Positions 49,165 through 58,126 of a stretch of DNA of 64,000 nucleotides are shown piece after piece. Source of the DNA: Micromonospora tarensis (GTDB taxonomy: Bacteria > Actinomycetota > Actinomycetes > Mycobacteriales > Micromonosporaceae); contig NZ_JAEVHL010000004.1 of the NCBI RefSeq assembly GCF_016803395.1, forward strand, positions 31,717 to 95,716, given 5' to 3'. Position 1 is the first letter of the stretch. The number at the start of each line of letters is the position of its first letter. Below the pieces are notes generated by a model. That model had not been told where the DNA came from, did no database searches, and saw only the letters and a program-made list of their open reading frames with translations. Made by a program: the position numbers and the translations under genes.

Positions 49165-49330
49165 TGATGCTCCAGTACCTGAGCACCGACCCGCAGTGGA
49201 CCGAGCAGTTTAGCCAGGTGTGGATGTGGATCGACCTGGTGGCGCAGGACCGAGAGACGGGTGGTTACTGCGCCATCCAGTGCAAGTTCTACGAGCCGCA
49301 CCACCGTCGGGTGCACAACCACCAAGCCCA
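49165..49330 (+). pseudogene. Fragment of a restriction-type helicase (Mrr-like N-terminus)
   Basis: About 35 residues are recognisable: DPQWTEQFSQVWMW joined directly to IDLVAQDRETGGYCAIQCKF. This resembles the N-terminal nuclease part (D...QxK) of large DEAD-box helicases in restriction islands, with an internal deletion of roughly a dozen residues before IDLVA. After CKFYEPHH similarity stops. It is a decayed remnant, head to head with the DGQHR gene. Confidence 0.55.
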
Positions 49331-49428
49331 CAGATCGGGCGACAGTGACCAGCTGCTGATTCGGCGGTCCCGCCGCCGACCCTGCGGCCGGCTCCTGCCG
49401 AGGTGGCCTCGGTCGTCATCTGGCGTCT

Positions 49429-51537
49429 CTAGCCCGGGAGAAGCTTGTCCAGGGTGATCGGCAGGTCCCGGATCCGGATGCCGGTGGCGTGGTAGACGGC
49501 GTTCGCGATCGCCGCCGCTACTCCGACGATGCCGATCTCACCGACGCCCTTGGTACCCATCGGGTTGACGTACGGGTCATCCTCCTCGATCCAGTGCACC
49601 TCGACGGCGCCGATGTCGGCGTTGCTGCTGATGTGATATTGAGCGAGGTCGTGGTTGACCACGTGACCGAACCGGAGATCGAGCACGCTCTGCTCGTGCA
49701 GCGACATGGACAGACCCCAGGCCATCCCACCGAGCAGTTGCGAACGGGCGGTCTTCGGGTTGACGATTCGGCCGCAGGCAAACACTCCCAGTTGTCGGGG
49801 TACTCGTATCTCGCCGGTTTCCTCGTGTACGCGCACCTCGGCGAACTGCGCGCCGAAGCTGTGCATCGCGTACTGCTTGAGATACTCGTTCTCCGGCGTG
49901 TCGGCAGTGATTTCCAGGCCATCGGCCGGCACCGTACCGCCGTGCTCGGTGGCCAGCCGTTGGCGTAGCTGATCGGCGGCCGCGCAGATCGCCGCGCCCC
50001 AGCTGGTGATCCCTGCCGACGCACCTTCCTCCGCCGCCGGAGGGTACGCGGTGTCACCGAGGCGCAGGTCGATCTGTTCGACGTCGGCCTGCAACGCGTC
50101 GGCGGCGACCTGGGTCAGTGCGGTCCGGGTGCCGGTGCCAATGTCGACGGCCGCAATCAGCACGGCGTACCGGCCGTTCGCGTCGGCCCGGATCGTCGCC
50201 TTTGATCCGGGCAGACGGAGCACCGGGTATGTCGCGGCTGCGACCCCGGTGCCTATCAGCCAGCCCCCCTCCCGGCGCGCCCGCGGGGTGGGGTCGCGCT
50301 GCTCCCAGCCGAAGCGGCGGGCGCCTTCGCGGAGGCAAGTGATTAGGTTCCGGCTGGAGAACGGCAGGTGGAATTGGGGGTGCGTATCCGGCTCGTTGCG
50401 GATTCGCAGCTCGATCGGGTCCAGGCCGCAGGCGATGGCCAGCTCGTCCATAGCCGACTCGAGCGCGAACATGCCGGACGCCTCCCCGGGCGCCCGCATG
50501 ATCGTCGGTGTCGGGACGTCCAGCTCGGCCACCCACTGCTGGGTACCGCGGTTCGGCGCGGCGTACATGCTCGGGGTTGCTCTGGTGCTGTGCTCGGCAA
50601 ACTCCTTGAGCTTCGAGGTCTGCTCGATCGAGCGGTGGTCGATCGCGGTCAGCCGACCATCGCTACCGGCGCCCAGCCGCACCCGCTGAATCGTCGGCGG
50701 CCGGTAGCCGGTCAGAGAGAACGTCTGCTGCCGAGTGAGCGCGAACTTCACCGGTCGGCCCGGAACGGACCGGGCGGCCATCGCGGCGAGTACGACATCG
50801 GCACGCGGATAGACCTTCGACCCGAACGCGCCGCCGACGTGTGGCGATATCACCCGTACCTGGCTGGGATCTAGCCGGAACGCCTGAGCCACCCCGGCCT
50901 GTATCCCGGTCACCCCCTGGGTCGACAGGTGCAGGGTGCACCCCTCCTCGGTCCAACAGGCGATCGTCGTGTGCGGCTCCAGCGCGTTGTGGGTATACCA
51001 GGGGGTGCTGTAGACCTCATCCACGCGGACGGCCGCCGAGGCCATCGCGGCGTCGACGTCACCCTCAGCGGTGTCCATCGGGAAGAGCGGCAGCACCTCA
51101 TTCGGCACCCGCAGGTGCTCCCGGTGGCCCGGCACCTCGGCTCGGAGGTCGACGTTGTGGGTTCGCCCCTCGTAGTCCACACGCACCAGACTGGCGGCGT
51201 GCCGGGCGATCTCCGAGGTCTCCGCGATCACCGCGGCGACGATCTGGCCCCGGAAGGCGACCTCGTCGGACTGCAGGACGCGCAGCTCACCGTCTTCGGT
51301 GCTGAGCCGAGGAGCGTTGTGGTACGTGAGCACAGCCAGCACGCCCGGCTGGCCGCTCGCCTGGCTGCAATCGATCCCGGTTATCCGGCCGACGGCGACG
51401 GTGCTCTGCACCGGGAACAGGTACGCCGGGTGGTCGACCGGGTGCTCGAACGCGTACCGGGCCAGACCGCGTACCTTATCGGCGCCGTCGAGCCTGTCCA
51501 ACGCCTGCCCCATGGCCCGGGGAGTGATCGTACTCAT
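49429..51537 (-). CDS. Xanthine dehydrogenase family, molybdopterin-binding subunit (PaoC/YagR-like)
   Basis: 702 residues. Moco-binding stretches such as SPHVGGAFGSK and MRAPGEASGMFALESAMDELA, and the late active-site Glu in GVGEIGIVG, identify the large subunit of aldehyde/xanthine oxidoreductases. Length and the three-gene order (2Fe-2S, FAD, Mo) match the periplasmic aldehyde oxidase PaoABC type. It overlaps the FAD-subunit stop by 4 bp. No Tat signal is visible on the small subunit, so the enzyme is probably cytoplasmic. Confidence 0.92.
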   Translation of the reverse strand: MSTITPRAMGQALDRLDGADKVRGLARYAFEHPVDHPAYLFPVQSTVAVGRITGIDCSQASGQPGVLAVLTYHNAPRLSTEDGELRVLQSDEVAFRGQIVAAVIAETSEIARHAASLVRVDYEGRTHNVDLRAEVPGHREHLRVPNEVLPLFPMDTAEGDVDAAMASAAVRVDEVYSTPWYTHNALEPHTTIACWTEEGCTLHLSTQGVTGIQAGVAQAFRLDPSQVRVISPHVGGAFGSKVYPRADVVLAAMAARSVPGRPVKFALTRQQTFSLTGYRPPTIQRVRLGAGSDGRLTAIDHRSIEQTSKLKEFAEHSTRATPSMYAAPNRGTQQWVAELDVPTPTIMRAPGEASGMFALESAMDELAIACGLDPIELRIRNEPDTHPQFHLPFSSRNLITCLREGARRFGWEQRDPTPRARREGGWLIGTGVAAATYPVLRLPGSKATIRADANGRYAVLIAAVDIGTGTRTALTQVAADALQADVEQIDLRLGDTAYPPAAEEGASAGITSWGAAICAAADQLRQRLATEHGGTVPADGLEITADTPENEYLKQYAMHSFGAQFAEVRVHEETGEIRVPRQLGVFACGRIVNPKTARSQLLGGMAWGLSMSLHEQSVLDLRFGHVVNHDLAQYHISSNADIGAVEVHWIEEDDPYVNPMGTKGVGEIGIVGVAAAIANAVYHATGIRIRDLPITLDKLLPG

Positions 51538-52523
51538 CGTGGTCCTTCAAGGAGCTCCAGCAGCGTACGCACCATCGTGTTGCGGGCCAACGGAACCTTG
51601 AAGGCATTGCCCGCTAACGGTCGGGCGTCGGCAAGCTCGGCCTCGGCGGCCCGACGGAACTGATCCTCGCCGGCCGGTCCGCCGCGCAACAACTCCTCGG
51701 CCTTGATCGCCCGCCACGGCTTGTGCGCCACCCCGCCGAATGCGATTCGCACGTCACGCACGACGCCATCCACCACGTCGATCGCGGCGGCTACCGTGAC
51801 CAGCGCGAACGCGTACGACGCCCGGTCTCGGATCTTGCGGAAGTACGAGCAGGCAGCGAATGCCAACGGTGGCAAATCGATAGCGGTAATCAAATCACCG
51901 TGTCGAAGCACGGTGTCGCGCTGGGGTTCCGGCCCGGGTAGCCGGTGCAGCTCGGTCATCGGGATCACCCGTTCCCCGTCCGGCCCCTCGGTGCGCACCA
52001 CTGCGTCCAGCGCGACGAGCGCGACCGCCAGGTCCGACGGATGGGTCGCGACACACTCCGGCGAGGTCCCGAGGATGGCGAGGTCGCGATGGTGCCCCTC
52101 GATGGCGGAGCAGCCAGTCCCCGGTTCGCGTTTGTTGCACGGTGTCGTGACATCTTGGAAGTACGGGCAGCGGGTGCGCTGCAAAAGGTTTCCGGCAGCG
52201 GTGGCGAGATTGCGTAGTTGGCCCGACGCACCGGACAGCAGGGCCTGGGAGAGCATCGGGTAGCGTCGGCGAATCAGCGGGTCGGCGGCGAGCTGGCTAT
52301 TGGAAACACCGGCACCGATCCGTACCCCGCCGTTGGACAACTCCTCGACCCGGTCGGAGGTCAGCCGCCGTACGTCGACCAGCAGGTCCGGCCGCGCAAC
52401 GTCGAGCTTCATGAGGTCCACCAGGTTGGTCCCCCCGCCGAGGAAAGCGCCGTGCGGCGCCTCGGCGAGCAGTGCGACGGCGCCAGACGTCGTGCTGGCG
52501 CGCTCGTAGCGGAACGTCCTCAT
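51534..52523 (-). CDS. Xanthine dehydrogenase family, FAD-binding subunit (PaoB/YagS-like)
   Basis: 329 residues. FAD loop LGGGTNLVDLMK and GASGQLRNLATAAGN are typical. An insertion with four cysteines (RCPYFQ, PCNKREPGTGCSA and neighbours) is like the extra [4Fe-4S] site known in PaoB and 4-hydroxybenzoyl-CoA reductase. The ATG at 52523 overlaps the upstream stop (ATGA). Confidence 0.92.
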   Translation of the reverse strand: MRTFRYERASTTSGAVALLAEAPHGAFLGGGTNLVDLMKLDVARPDLLVDVRRLTSDRVEELSNGGVRIGAGVSNSQLAADPLIRRRYPMLSQALLSGASGQLRNLATAAGNLLQRTRCPYFQDVTTPCNKREPGTGCSAIEGHHRDLAILGTSPECVATHPSDLAVALVALDAVVRTEGPDGERVIPMTELHRLPGPEPQRDTVLRHGDLITAIDLPPLAFAACSYFRKIRDRASYAFALVTVAAAIDVVDGVVRDVRIAFGGVAHKPWRAIKAEELLRGGPAGEDQFRRAAEAELADARPLAGNAFKVPLARNTMVRTLLELLEGPR

Positions 52524-53059
52524 CCCCGGGCCACTTCCTGGATCGCCGGCACGATATTGGCGTACGCCGCGCAGCGGCACAGGTTCCCACTCATCCGCTC
52601 GCGGACCTCATCGTCGGTCAAGATCCCCACCGTCGGGCCGTCACTCCCGCCGCTGCCCCCATCGGCAGGCTGACCTGCGGTCACCGCACTCGGCCAGCCG
52701 GCCTCGGCCTCACGCAGCATGCCGACCGCCGAAACGATCTGACCCGGGGTGCAGTAGCCGCACTGGAATGCGTCGTGGCGGATGAAGGCGCGCTGCAACG
52801 GATGCAACTCACCGTCCGACGCCAGCCCGGCCGCCGTCACGATCTCGGCCCCGTCGTGCGCCACCGCGAGCGCGAGACAACTATTGACCCGTTGGCCATC
52901 GAGCAACACAGTGCACGCACCACACTGCCCGTGGTCGCAGCCCTTCTTGGCGCTGGTGTTGCCCAGCCGCTCCCGCAACGCATCAAGCACCGTGGTGCGC
53001 ACATCCACGGTTAGCCGATGCGAAGTCCCGTCCACACGGAAGGTGACTTCTGCTTCCAT
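52520..53059 (-). CDS. Xanthine dehydrogenase family, [2Fe-2S] subunit (PaoA/YagT-like)
   Basis: 179 residues. Plant-type cluster GCDHGQCGAC plus later Cys, and the second cluster CGYCTPG with NLCRCAAY. First gene of the three-gene leftward operon. No N-terminal Tat leader is seen, unlike E. coli PaoA. Confidence 0.93.
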   Translation of the reverse strand: MEAEVTFRVDGTSHRLTVDVRTTVLDALRERLGNTSAKKGCDHGQCGACTVLLDGQRVNSCLALAVAHDGAEIVTAAGLASDGELHPLQRAFIRHDAFQCGYCTPGQIVSAVGMLREAEAGWPSAVTAGQPADGGSGGSDGPTVGILTDDEVRERMSGNLCRCAAYANIVPAIQEVARG

Positions 53060-53389
53060 ATTCGACCGCCTCCGGCGAGTCCGACCAGTCCGGCAACCTC
53101 ACACTACCCGGATCGTCCCGTTTTGTGTGGAAACATGAGGATGTGGGTCCTCGTTGTCCTCCGCCATGCCGCTACGACGGCCGCGGCGTCTCGGGGTTCG
53201 GGGCGCCCAACCGCCGCGAGCGGACCGGCGGCGGCAGGGGCGGCTTTTCGCGTTCAGGGCACCGACCAGCGGGCTGGCGGCTATTTTTGGAGCGTCCGAG
53301 TGGGGTCGCCGCAATCGTCCCGGTCGTCGCCGTTCCTGCCTCCGGCGGCCGGGAGTTGCGAGCAGTACGGCAACCAGGACAGGAGCGAC
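53060..53389. other. Divergent promoter region, xanthine dehydrogenase operon and aldo-keto reductase
   Basis: 330 bp without a supported gene. It must hold both promoters; no clear operator or hairpin was seen apart from AGGAG before the GTG at 53390. Confidence 0.5.
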
Positions 53390-54385
53390 GTGCAGACACG
53401 GACACTCGGCCGCAACGGGCCGCGGGTTTCCACGATCGGACTCGGCGCGATGGGGATGTCCGATCTCTATGGCCCAGCCGACGAGGCCGAGAGCCTCGCC
53501 ACCATCTACGCTGCGCTCGACGCCGGGGTCAACCTGATCGACACCGGCGACTTTTACGGCATGGGGCACAACGAGATGCTGATCGGCCGGGCGCTGCGCG
53601 GTCGCGACCGGGAGCAGGTCATGATCAGCGTCAAGTTCGGGACGCTGCGCGATGCCGCTGGCGGCTGGCACGGCTCCGACGGCCGGCCCAAGGCGGTCGC
53701 CAACTTCCTCGCCTACACCCTGCGCCGCCTCGACACCGACTACGTCGACATCTACCGTCTGAGCCGGCTCGATCCTGAGGTACCGATCGAGGAGACCATC
53801 GGTGCCATCGCTGAGCAGGTACAGGCCGGCCGAGTTCGTCACATCGGTCTCTCCGAGGTGGGTGCCGAGGCTATCCGCCGGGCGAACGCCGTGCATCCCA
53901 TCAGCGACCTGCAGATCGAGTACTCGCTGCTCTCCCGGAGCATCGAGGCGGATATCCTGCCCACCCTGCGCGAGCTGGGTATCGGCCTGACGGCCTACGG
54001 CGTCCTCTCCCGGGGCCTGCTCAGCGGCCGATGGACGGCCGAGCAGGCACTCGCTCCCGGCGACTTCCGGGGCTTCAGCCCGCGGTTCCAGGGTGACAAC
54101 CTGGTGGCGAACCTGGGCCTGGTCGAAGCACTACGGACCATCGCCGCCGCGCGGGGCGCCACCGTCGCGCAGATCGCCATCGCCTGGGTTCTCAGCCGAG
54201 GAGAGGACATCGTTCCCCTGGTCGGTGCCCGCCGCCCTGACCGGCTGACGGAGTCGTTGGGGGCGCTCGATCTGAGGCTGACCGACGACGACCTGGCCGC
54301 CATCGAGCTGGCGGTACCAGTTGGCGCGGCGGCCGGTGAGCGGTATGCGGCCCCGGCCATGGCAGACCTGGACAGCGAACGGTGA
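53390..54385 (+). CDS. Aldo-keto reductase (copy 1)
   Basis: 331 residues. GLGAMGMSDLYGPAD, DTGDFYG with the catalytic Tyr, VKFGT with the Lys, and a C-terminal LVGARRPDRLTES NADPH-binding stretch. It is highly similar to the copy at 55537. The GTG start at 53390 follows AGGAG and aligns with the start of copy 2. Likely an NADPH-dependent carbonyl reductase; the substrate is unknown. Confidence 0.92.
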   Translation: MQTRTLGRNGPRVSTIGLGAMGMSDLYGPADEAESLATIYAALDAGVNLIDTGDFYGMGHNEMLIGRALRGRDREQVMISVKFGTLRDAAGGWHGSDGRPKAVANFLAYTLRRLDTDYVDIYRLSRLDPEVPIEETIGAIAEQVQAGRVRHIGLSEVGAEAIRRANAVHPISDLQIEYSLLSRSIEADILPTLRELGIGLTAYGVLSRGLLSGRWTAEQALAPGDFRGFSPRFQGDNLVANLGLVEALRTIAAARGATVAQIAIAWVLSRGEDIVPLVGARRPDRLTESLGALDLRLTDDDLAAIELAVPVGAAAGERYAAPAMADLDSER

Positions 54386-54554
54386 CCGTGGCGGGGAGCG
54401 CCCGCCCGGTTGCTCGCAACGCCGCCGGGGCGGTGAATGACCGACGCTGAGGTGCGGCAGCCCTCGCATCATGGGCGCGGCCGGCGAGGGACACCACCGG
54501 ACCGGCGACGATGATCGTCAGCGGCGTGGCGTCCGACCCTGCGCCGTTCGGATG

Positions 54555-55259
54555 TCAAGGGCGCGGTCGGGCGTCCGCGAGGCGGTCGAGCAGCTCATTC
54601 AGGAGCGCGCGTTCGCCGGGCGTGAGCAGTTCGGCGGCATCATCAAGCACGGCCTTCAGTCCGGCTGCGCGTTGCGGGTAGTCACGCCCGTTGCTAGGGG
54701 CTGCCGCGCCGGTGATGGCGTTGATCGTCGCTTCCCGGAGCCGGCGGGAGAGGTCGAGGTCGCGCTCCTCGGGTGGTGTGCCGATGAGGTTGAAAGTCAC
54801 CCCGGTGCCGACGGCGTGGACCATGCCTACGCCGGTTTCGATGCTGACCGCGAGCCTGCCGGCCGCGGCGACGCGTTCTACCAGCATGCGCAGCCACTGC
54901 CGGGCCCTTTCAGCGGCCACGGAACGACGGCCCGGATCCGGCTCCCCGTACATGAGCAGGTAGTAGGCCGGGTGTTCGAGGCCGAACCGGACGTGTGTGT
55001 CCCATCCGGTGCGTAGGTCCTCAAGTGGATCATCAGTCAAACTCTGGCTCTGCTTTCCCGCCAGGTAGGTGTCGAACCCGGCGGACGCCACCGCGCTGAG
55101 CAGGCCGTGCATGTCGGTGAACAGCCGGTAGATCGTCGGTGGCTGGACACCTGCCGCCGCGCTCACGGCGCGAGTGGTCACCGCCTCGCGGCCCTGTGAC
55201 TGCAGGAGGGCCGCTGCCGCGTCGATGATTCGCTGGCGTACCGCGCCGCGCTCGCTCAC
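54555..55259 (-). CDS. TetR-family transcriptional regulator
   Basis: 234 residues with an N-terminal HTH (TTRAVSAAAGVQPPTIYRLF) and a variable ligand domain. It sits between two paralogous aldo-keto reductase genes. Its start lies 8 bp from a perfect inverted repeat, so autoregulation and control of the divergent aldo-keto reductase are likely. Confidence 0.93.
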   Translation of the reverse strand: MSERGAVRQRIIDAAAALLQSQGREAVTTRAVSAAAGVQPPTIYRLFTDMHGLLSAVASAGFDTYLAGKQSQSLTDDPLEDLRTGWDTHVRFGLEHPAYYLLMYGEPDPGRRSVAAERARQWLRMLVERVAAAGRLAVSIETGVGMVHAVGTGVTFNLIGTPPEERDLDLSRRLREATINAITGAAAPSNGRDYPQRAAGLKAVLDDAAELLTPGERALLNELLDRLADARPRP

Positions 55260-55266
55260 GGGACAA

Positions 55267-55288
55267 CGATAACACCGGCATGTTATCG
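55267..55288. promoter_or_regulatory. TetR operator candidate
   Basis: CGATAACA and TGTTATCG flank a 6-bp spacer, immediately upstream of the TetR start. A weaker related site, CGTTA-N7-TAACG at 55332-55348, lies further into the divergent region. Confidence 0.6.
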
Positions 55289-55536
55289 CTCCATTTCCAC
55301 CGGAAGCTCTGTAGCGCTATCAATGATATTCCGTTATCGTTGGTAACGCCGGTGGTTGCGGCGGGATCCAGGTCGAGAGCCCTGCAGCACCTGCGCTGAG
55401 GGCTCCATCCCCGAGACAGACGCTCAAGGTGGCTGCGCCCGTGTCTCCCGAGCAGCTGGATCGCGTCCGGCTGGGATCACTTGGAGACCTGCTCCAGCTC
55501 AAGCGGTAGTCGACACGACGATCAGAAGGAGACGCG

Positions 55537-56538
55537 ATGGACAAGCGCAGACTGGGGTCCAACGGACCTGAGGTATCCCGGCTCGGGCTGGGCGCCATGG
55601 GTATGTCGGACCTGTACGGGCCAGCGGATGACGCCGAAAGCATCGCCACGATCCGCGCGGCGCTCGACGCCGGAATTACCCTTATCGACACCGGCGACTT
55701 CTATGGCTCAGGCCACAACGAGCTGCTGATCCGGGACGTCGTGAAGGAGCGCAACCGCGAAGACGTAGTGATCAGTGTCAAGTTCGGAAGCCGGCGCAGC
55801 CCGGACGGTGGATTCCAGCCGGCGCCCCCGGATACGGACCCGGTTGCTGTCAAGGATCGACTCGCGTTCACGCTGCGTCGGCTCGGAACCGACTATGTCG
55901 ACATCTACCGCCCCACCCGGCTGAACCCGGACGTGCCGGTCGAGGACACGGTCGGCGCAATCGCCGAGCTGGTCCAGGCCGGCTACGTACGCCACGTCGG
56001 TCTCTCCGAGGTGGGCGCATCAACGCTGCGCAGGGCGGCCGCCGCGCACCCGATCAGTGATCTACAGATCGAGTACTCGTTGCTCTCCCGCGGAATCGAG
56101 GCCTCGATCCTGCCCACCGCCCGCGAGCTGGGCATCGGGATCACCGCATACGGCGTGCTCTCACGAGGGCTGCTGTCGGGGCACTGGACGCCCGACCGGG
56201 AGCTGGCGGGCAACGACTTTCGCGGACAGGTGCCGCGCTTCCAGGGCGAGAACCTGCGGGCGAATCTCGCTCTGGTTGACGCACTTGGGCAGGTCGCCCA
56301 GTCGATCGACGCCACCGTCGCGCAGGTCGCGATCGCCTGGGTCGCGTCACGCGGACCGGACCTCGTGCCACTGGTCGGTGCGCGCCGCCGCGACCGGCTC
56401 GCCGAATCGGTAGCCGCAGCAGACCTCGTTCTGAACGAACATCACCTCGCCGCGATCGAAGCCGCTGTTCCCGCCGGATCAGCAGCCGGCAACCGCTATC
56501 CCTCCCAACACATGGCCAAGCTCGACAGCGAGCGTTGA
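55537..56538 (+). CDS. Aldo-keto reductase (copy 2)
   Basis: 333 residues with the same motif set as copy 1 (GLGAMGMSDLYGPAD, DTGDFYG, VKFGS, LVGARRRDRLAES). AAGGAG precedes the ATG. The two copies share most residues across their length, so they arose by duplication; the TetR gene between them faces this one. Probably TetR-controlled. Confidence 0.93.
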   Translation: MDKRRLGSNGPEVSRLGLGAMGMSDLYGPADDAESIATIRAALDAGITLIDTGDFYGSGHNELLIRDVVKERNREDVVISVKFGSRRSPDGGFQPAPPDTDPVAVKDRLAFTLRRLGTDYVDIYRPTRLNPDVPVEDTVGAIAELVQAGYVRHVGLSEVGASTLRRAAAAHPISDLQIEYSLLSRGIEASILPTARELGIGITAYGVLSRGLLSGHWTPDRELAGNDFRGQVPRFQGENLRANLALVDALGQVAQSIDATVAQVAIAWVASRGPDLVPLVGARRRDRLAESVAAADLVLNEHHLAAIEAAVPAGSAAGNRYPSQHMAKLDSER

Positions 56539-56569
56539 CCGCAGGTACCACGAGAGGAGGACGACAAGA

Positions 56570-56641
56570 ATGTTCAAGGTAGTCGCCATCACCGGCGCGG
56601 GTACCGAAATGGGTAGGCTCACCGCACGTAACCTTCGCTGA
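56570..56641 (+). pseudogene. Stump of a short-chain dehydrogenase gene
   Basis: An ATG with a strong GAGAGGAGG site opens 23 codons reading VVAITGAGTEMGRLTARNL, the nucleotide-binding start of an SDR, then a stop. The rest of the gene is absent. It was probably co-transcribed with the aldo-keto reductase before truncation. Confidence 0.6.
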
Positions 56642-56788
56642 CCTGCTGCCCATCGGCCCGCAGTGGCGGATGGGCTCAACCTGGACCGTCCTGCCAATTC
56701 GCAAGCGCGGTGCGGAGAACGCGGCGTCTACGGTTTACGCTGCGCGGCCACCGCCAGATCTGAAGTCATGTCCACGGCAGACAGACGA

Positions 56789-57460
56789 TCACGGGGTGGC
56801 CGCCGCACCTCGTCTACCCGACCCCACCAGCAACATCTCAAACGGCGGCTGCCGTACCCGGTAGTCGTACTTCAAGTCATCCAGCACAGCCGGATCGATG
56901 GCCGCTTCGAACTTCGCGACCAGATCGCGGGTGCCCTTCGGCAACTTCGCGGCAGTCGCTCGAAGCTGCTCACGTCCTTCGGCGGTCAGGGACTGGAGCG
57001 AGACGGGGAAGCGGAGTCGTTCGGCGAGGCTGAAGGCGCCTCCGAAGTGGCTAACCATCTCATGCTCGTAGTTCATGACAAGCGCCTGCGCCTTGCCGCC
57101 TGTCGCGACCTTCGCGTTGTGCTCGTATCGATGCTCCACTTTATTACGCAGCGCTACGAATAGCTCTGCGTTCAGTCTGACCGGGTCGCTGCTGTTGGGA
57201 TAGCGCCGCTTCAAGCAGAATTCAAGATCCCACGCCTTCGGCTCTCCGTCGATCAACTTGTACTCGCCGGTCTGGGCGTCCTTGTAGTGATAGTCGATCT
57301 TTGCCTGGTGGAACTCAGCATGCAACAGGTAGTGCCATGCCTTGTGCATGTGGGTGAGGAAGTCGCAGTAGTTGCCGCTTGAGCAGTTCCACTCGTCCAC
57401 TGCCTTTAGGGCGTGTCGCTGCGACTCGGTGAGAATGTGGCACCAACGGGCGTATGCCAT
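56789..57460 (-). CDS. DUF3644-like (HEPN-type) protein
   Basis: 223 residues. An early helix KAWHYLLHAEFHQ and LFVALRNKVEHRYEHN (an RNxxxH-type motif) resemble DUF3644/HEPN proteins, which often occur near defence or mobile loci. Function unknown. Codon use looks less GC-biased than the biosynthetic genes, in line with transfer. Confidence 0.6.
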   Translation of the reverse strand: MAYARWCHILTESQRHALKAVDEWNCSSGNYCDFLTHMHKAWHYLLHAEFHQAKIDYHYKDAQTGEYKLIDGEPKAWDLEFCLKRRYPNSSDPVRLNAELFVALRNKVEHRYEHNAKVATGGKAQALVMNYEHEMVSHFGGAFSLAERLRFPVSLQSLTAEGREQLRATAAKLPKGTRDLVAKFEAAIDPAVLDDLKYDYRVRQPPFEMLLVGSGRRGAAATP

Positions 57461-57819
57461 TTCGCACGTCCTTCACGTCCAGCATGAAGGATCACACTTA
57501 GAGGCCGCTCAAGACAAGCGGAAATCTAACCTGGCCACGTACGGGCAGCCGGTCATGGAAAACACGGAGGTGTCGCGGTCGCACCGGCTGACGACCCTGC
57601 AATCGCTCGCCGGCCAGTCGGTAGGACGGCAATGCCCCTGCCGCACTCGACCGACCAGCAGTGGATTCAGCCCGGCCCGGGTCGGGGCTGCACAACACCG
57701 GCGCCACCCGATGCCGCTGATGTCCACGAGCACAGCGCCTGGTCCCTACAGCGCCTGAGCCGTCCAACGGCTCCCGAGCACCCACCGAGCGACCACCCCA
57801 CCACCGAGGCACAAGAAAA
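57461..57819. other. Intergenic region before tRNA-Lys, no gene seen
   Basis: No supported gene, integrase or RNA. It probably carries the promoter of the leftward DUF3644-like gene. Confidence 0.5.
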
Positions 57820-57856
57820 AGGCCCTGACCCAGTGTGAACCACCAGGTCAGGGCCT
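57820..57856 (-). terminator. Rho-independent terminator of tRNA-Lys
   Basis: AGGCCCTGACC and GGTCAGGGCCT form a perfect 11-bp stem; leftwards the sequence continues TTTTTC. It lies 8 bp past the CCA end of the tRNA. Confidence 0.85.
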
Positions 57857-57858
57857 AT

Positions 57859-57900
57859 CTCGTTGGTGCGCCGCCAGGGACTCGAACCCCGAACCCGCGG
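57859..57900 (-). repeat. attachment-site copy within tRNA-Lys (right end of islet)
   Basis: 42 bp identical to 47567-47608, same orientation, covering the 3' part of the intact tRNA-Lys and 5 bp beyond. Together the copies mark a tRNA-targeted insertion of ~10.3 kb. Confidence 0.88.
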
Positions 57901-57939
57901 ATTAAGAGTCCGCTGCTCTGCCAGTTGAGCTAGCGGCGC
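57864..57939 (-). tRNA. tRNA-Lys (anticodon CTT)
   Basis: Full cloverleaf on the minus strand: acceptor GCGCCGC / GCGGCGC, D-arm GCTC..GAGC, anticodon loop CTCTTAA with anticodon CTT, T-arm with GGTTCGAGTCC-type loop, and encoded CCA. It is followed by a strong terminator. Its 3' half is the target used by the islet on its left. Confidence 0.96.
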
Positions 57940-58126
57940 TCGTCGGCAACGGAGAGAACATTAGCACCCCTCCCACCCGGGCTCCAATTCGGTTGCCCGA
58001 CTCCCCCCTTCGGTCGAGCTTTGCGGGCAAAACGGCACAAACAGCTTCGTCGGCTCACCGTGGGGGCGTGGGTTGCGGCACTCATGCGGCACGATGTCCG
58101 CCAGGTACGCGAGAACAGAGGTGGGC

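Noticed and set aside
49429..53059. Xanthine dehydrogenase operon as part of the natural-product pathway
   Set aside because: It lies inside the separate tRNA-bounded islet with unrelated neighbours and looks like a PaoABC-type aldehyde oxidase.
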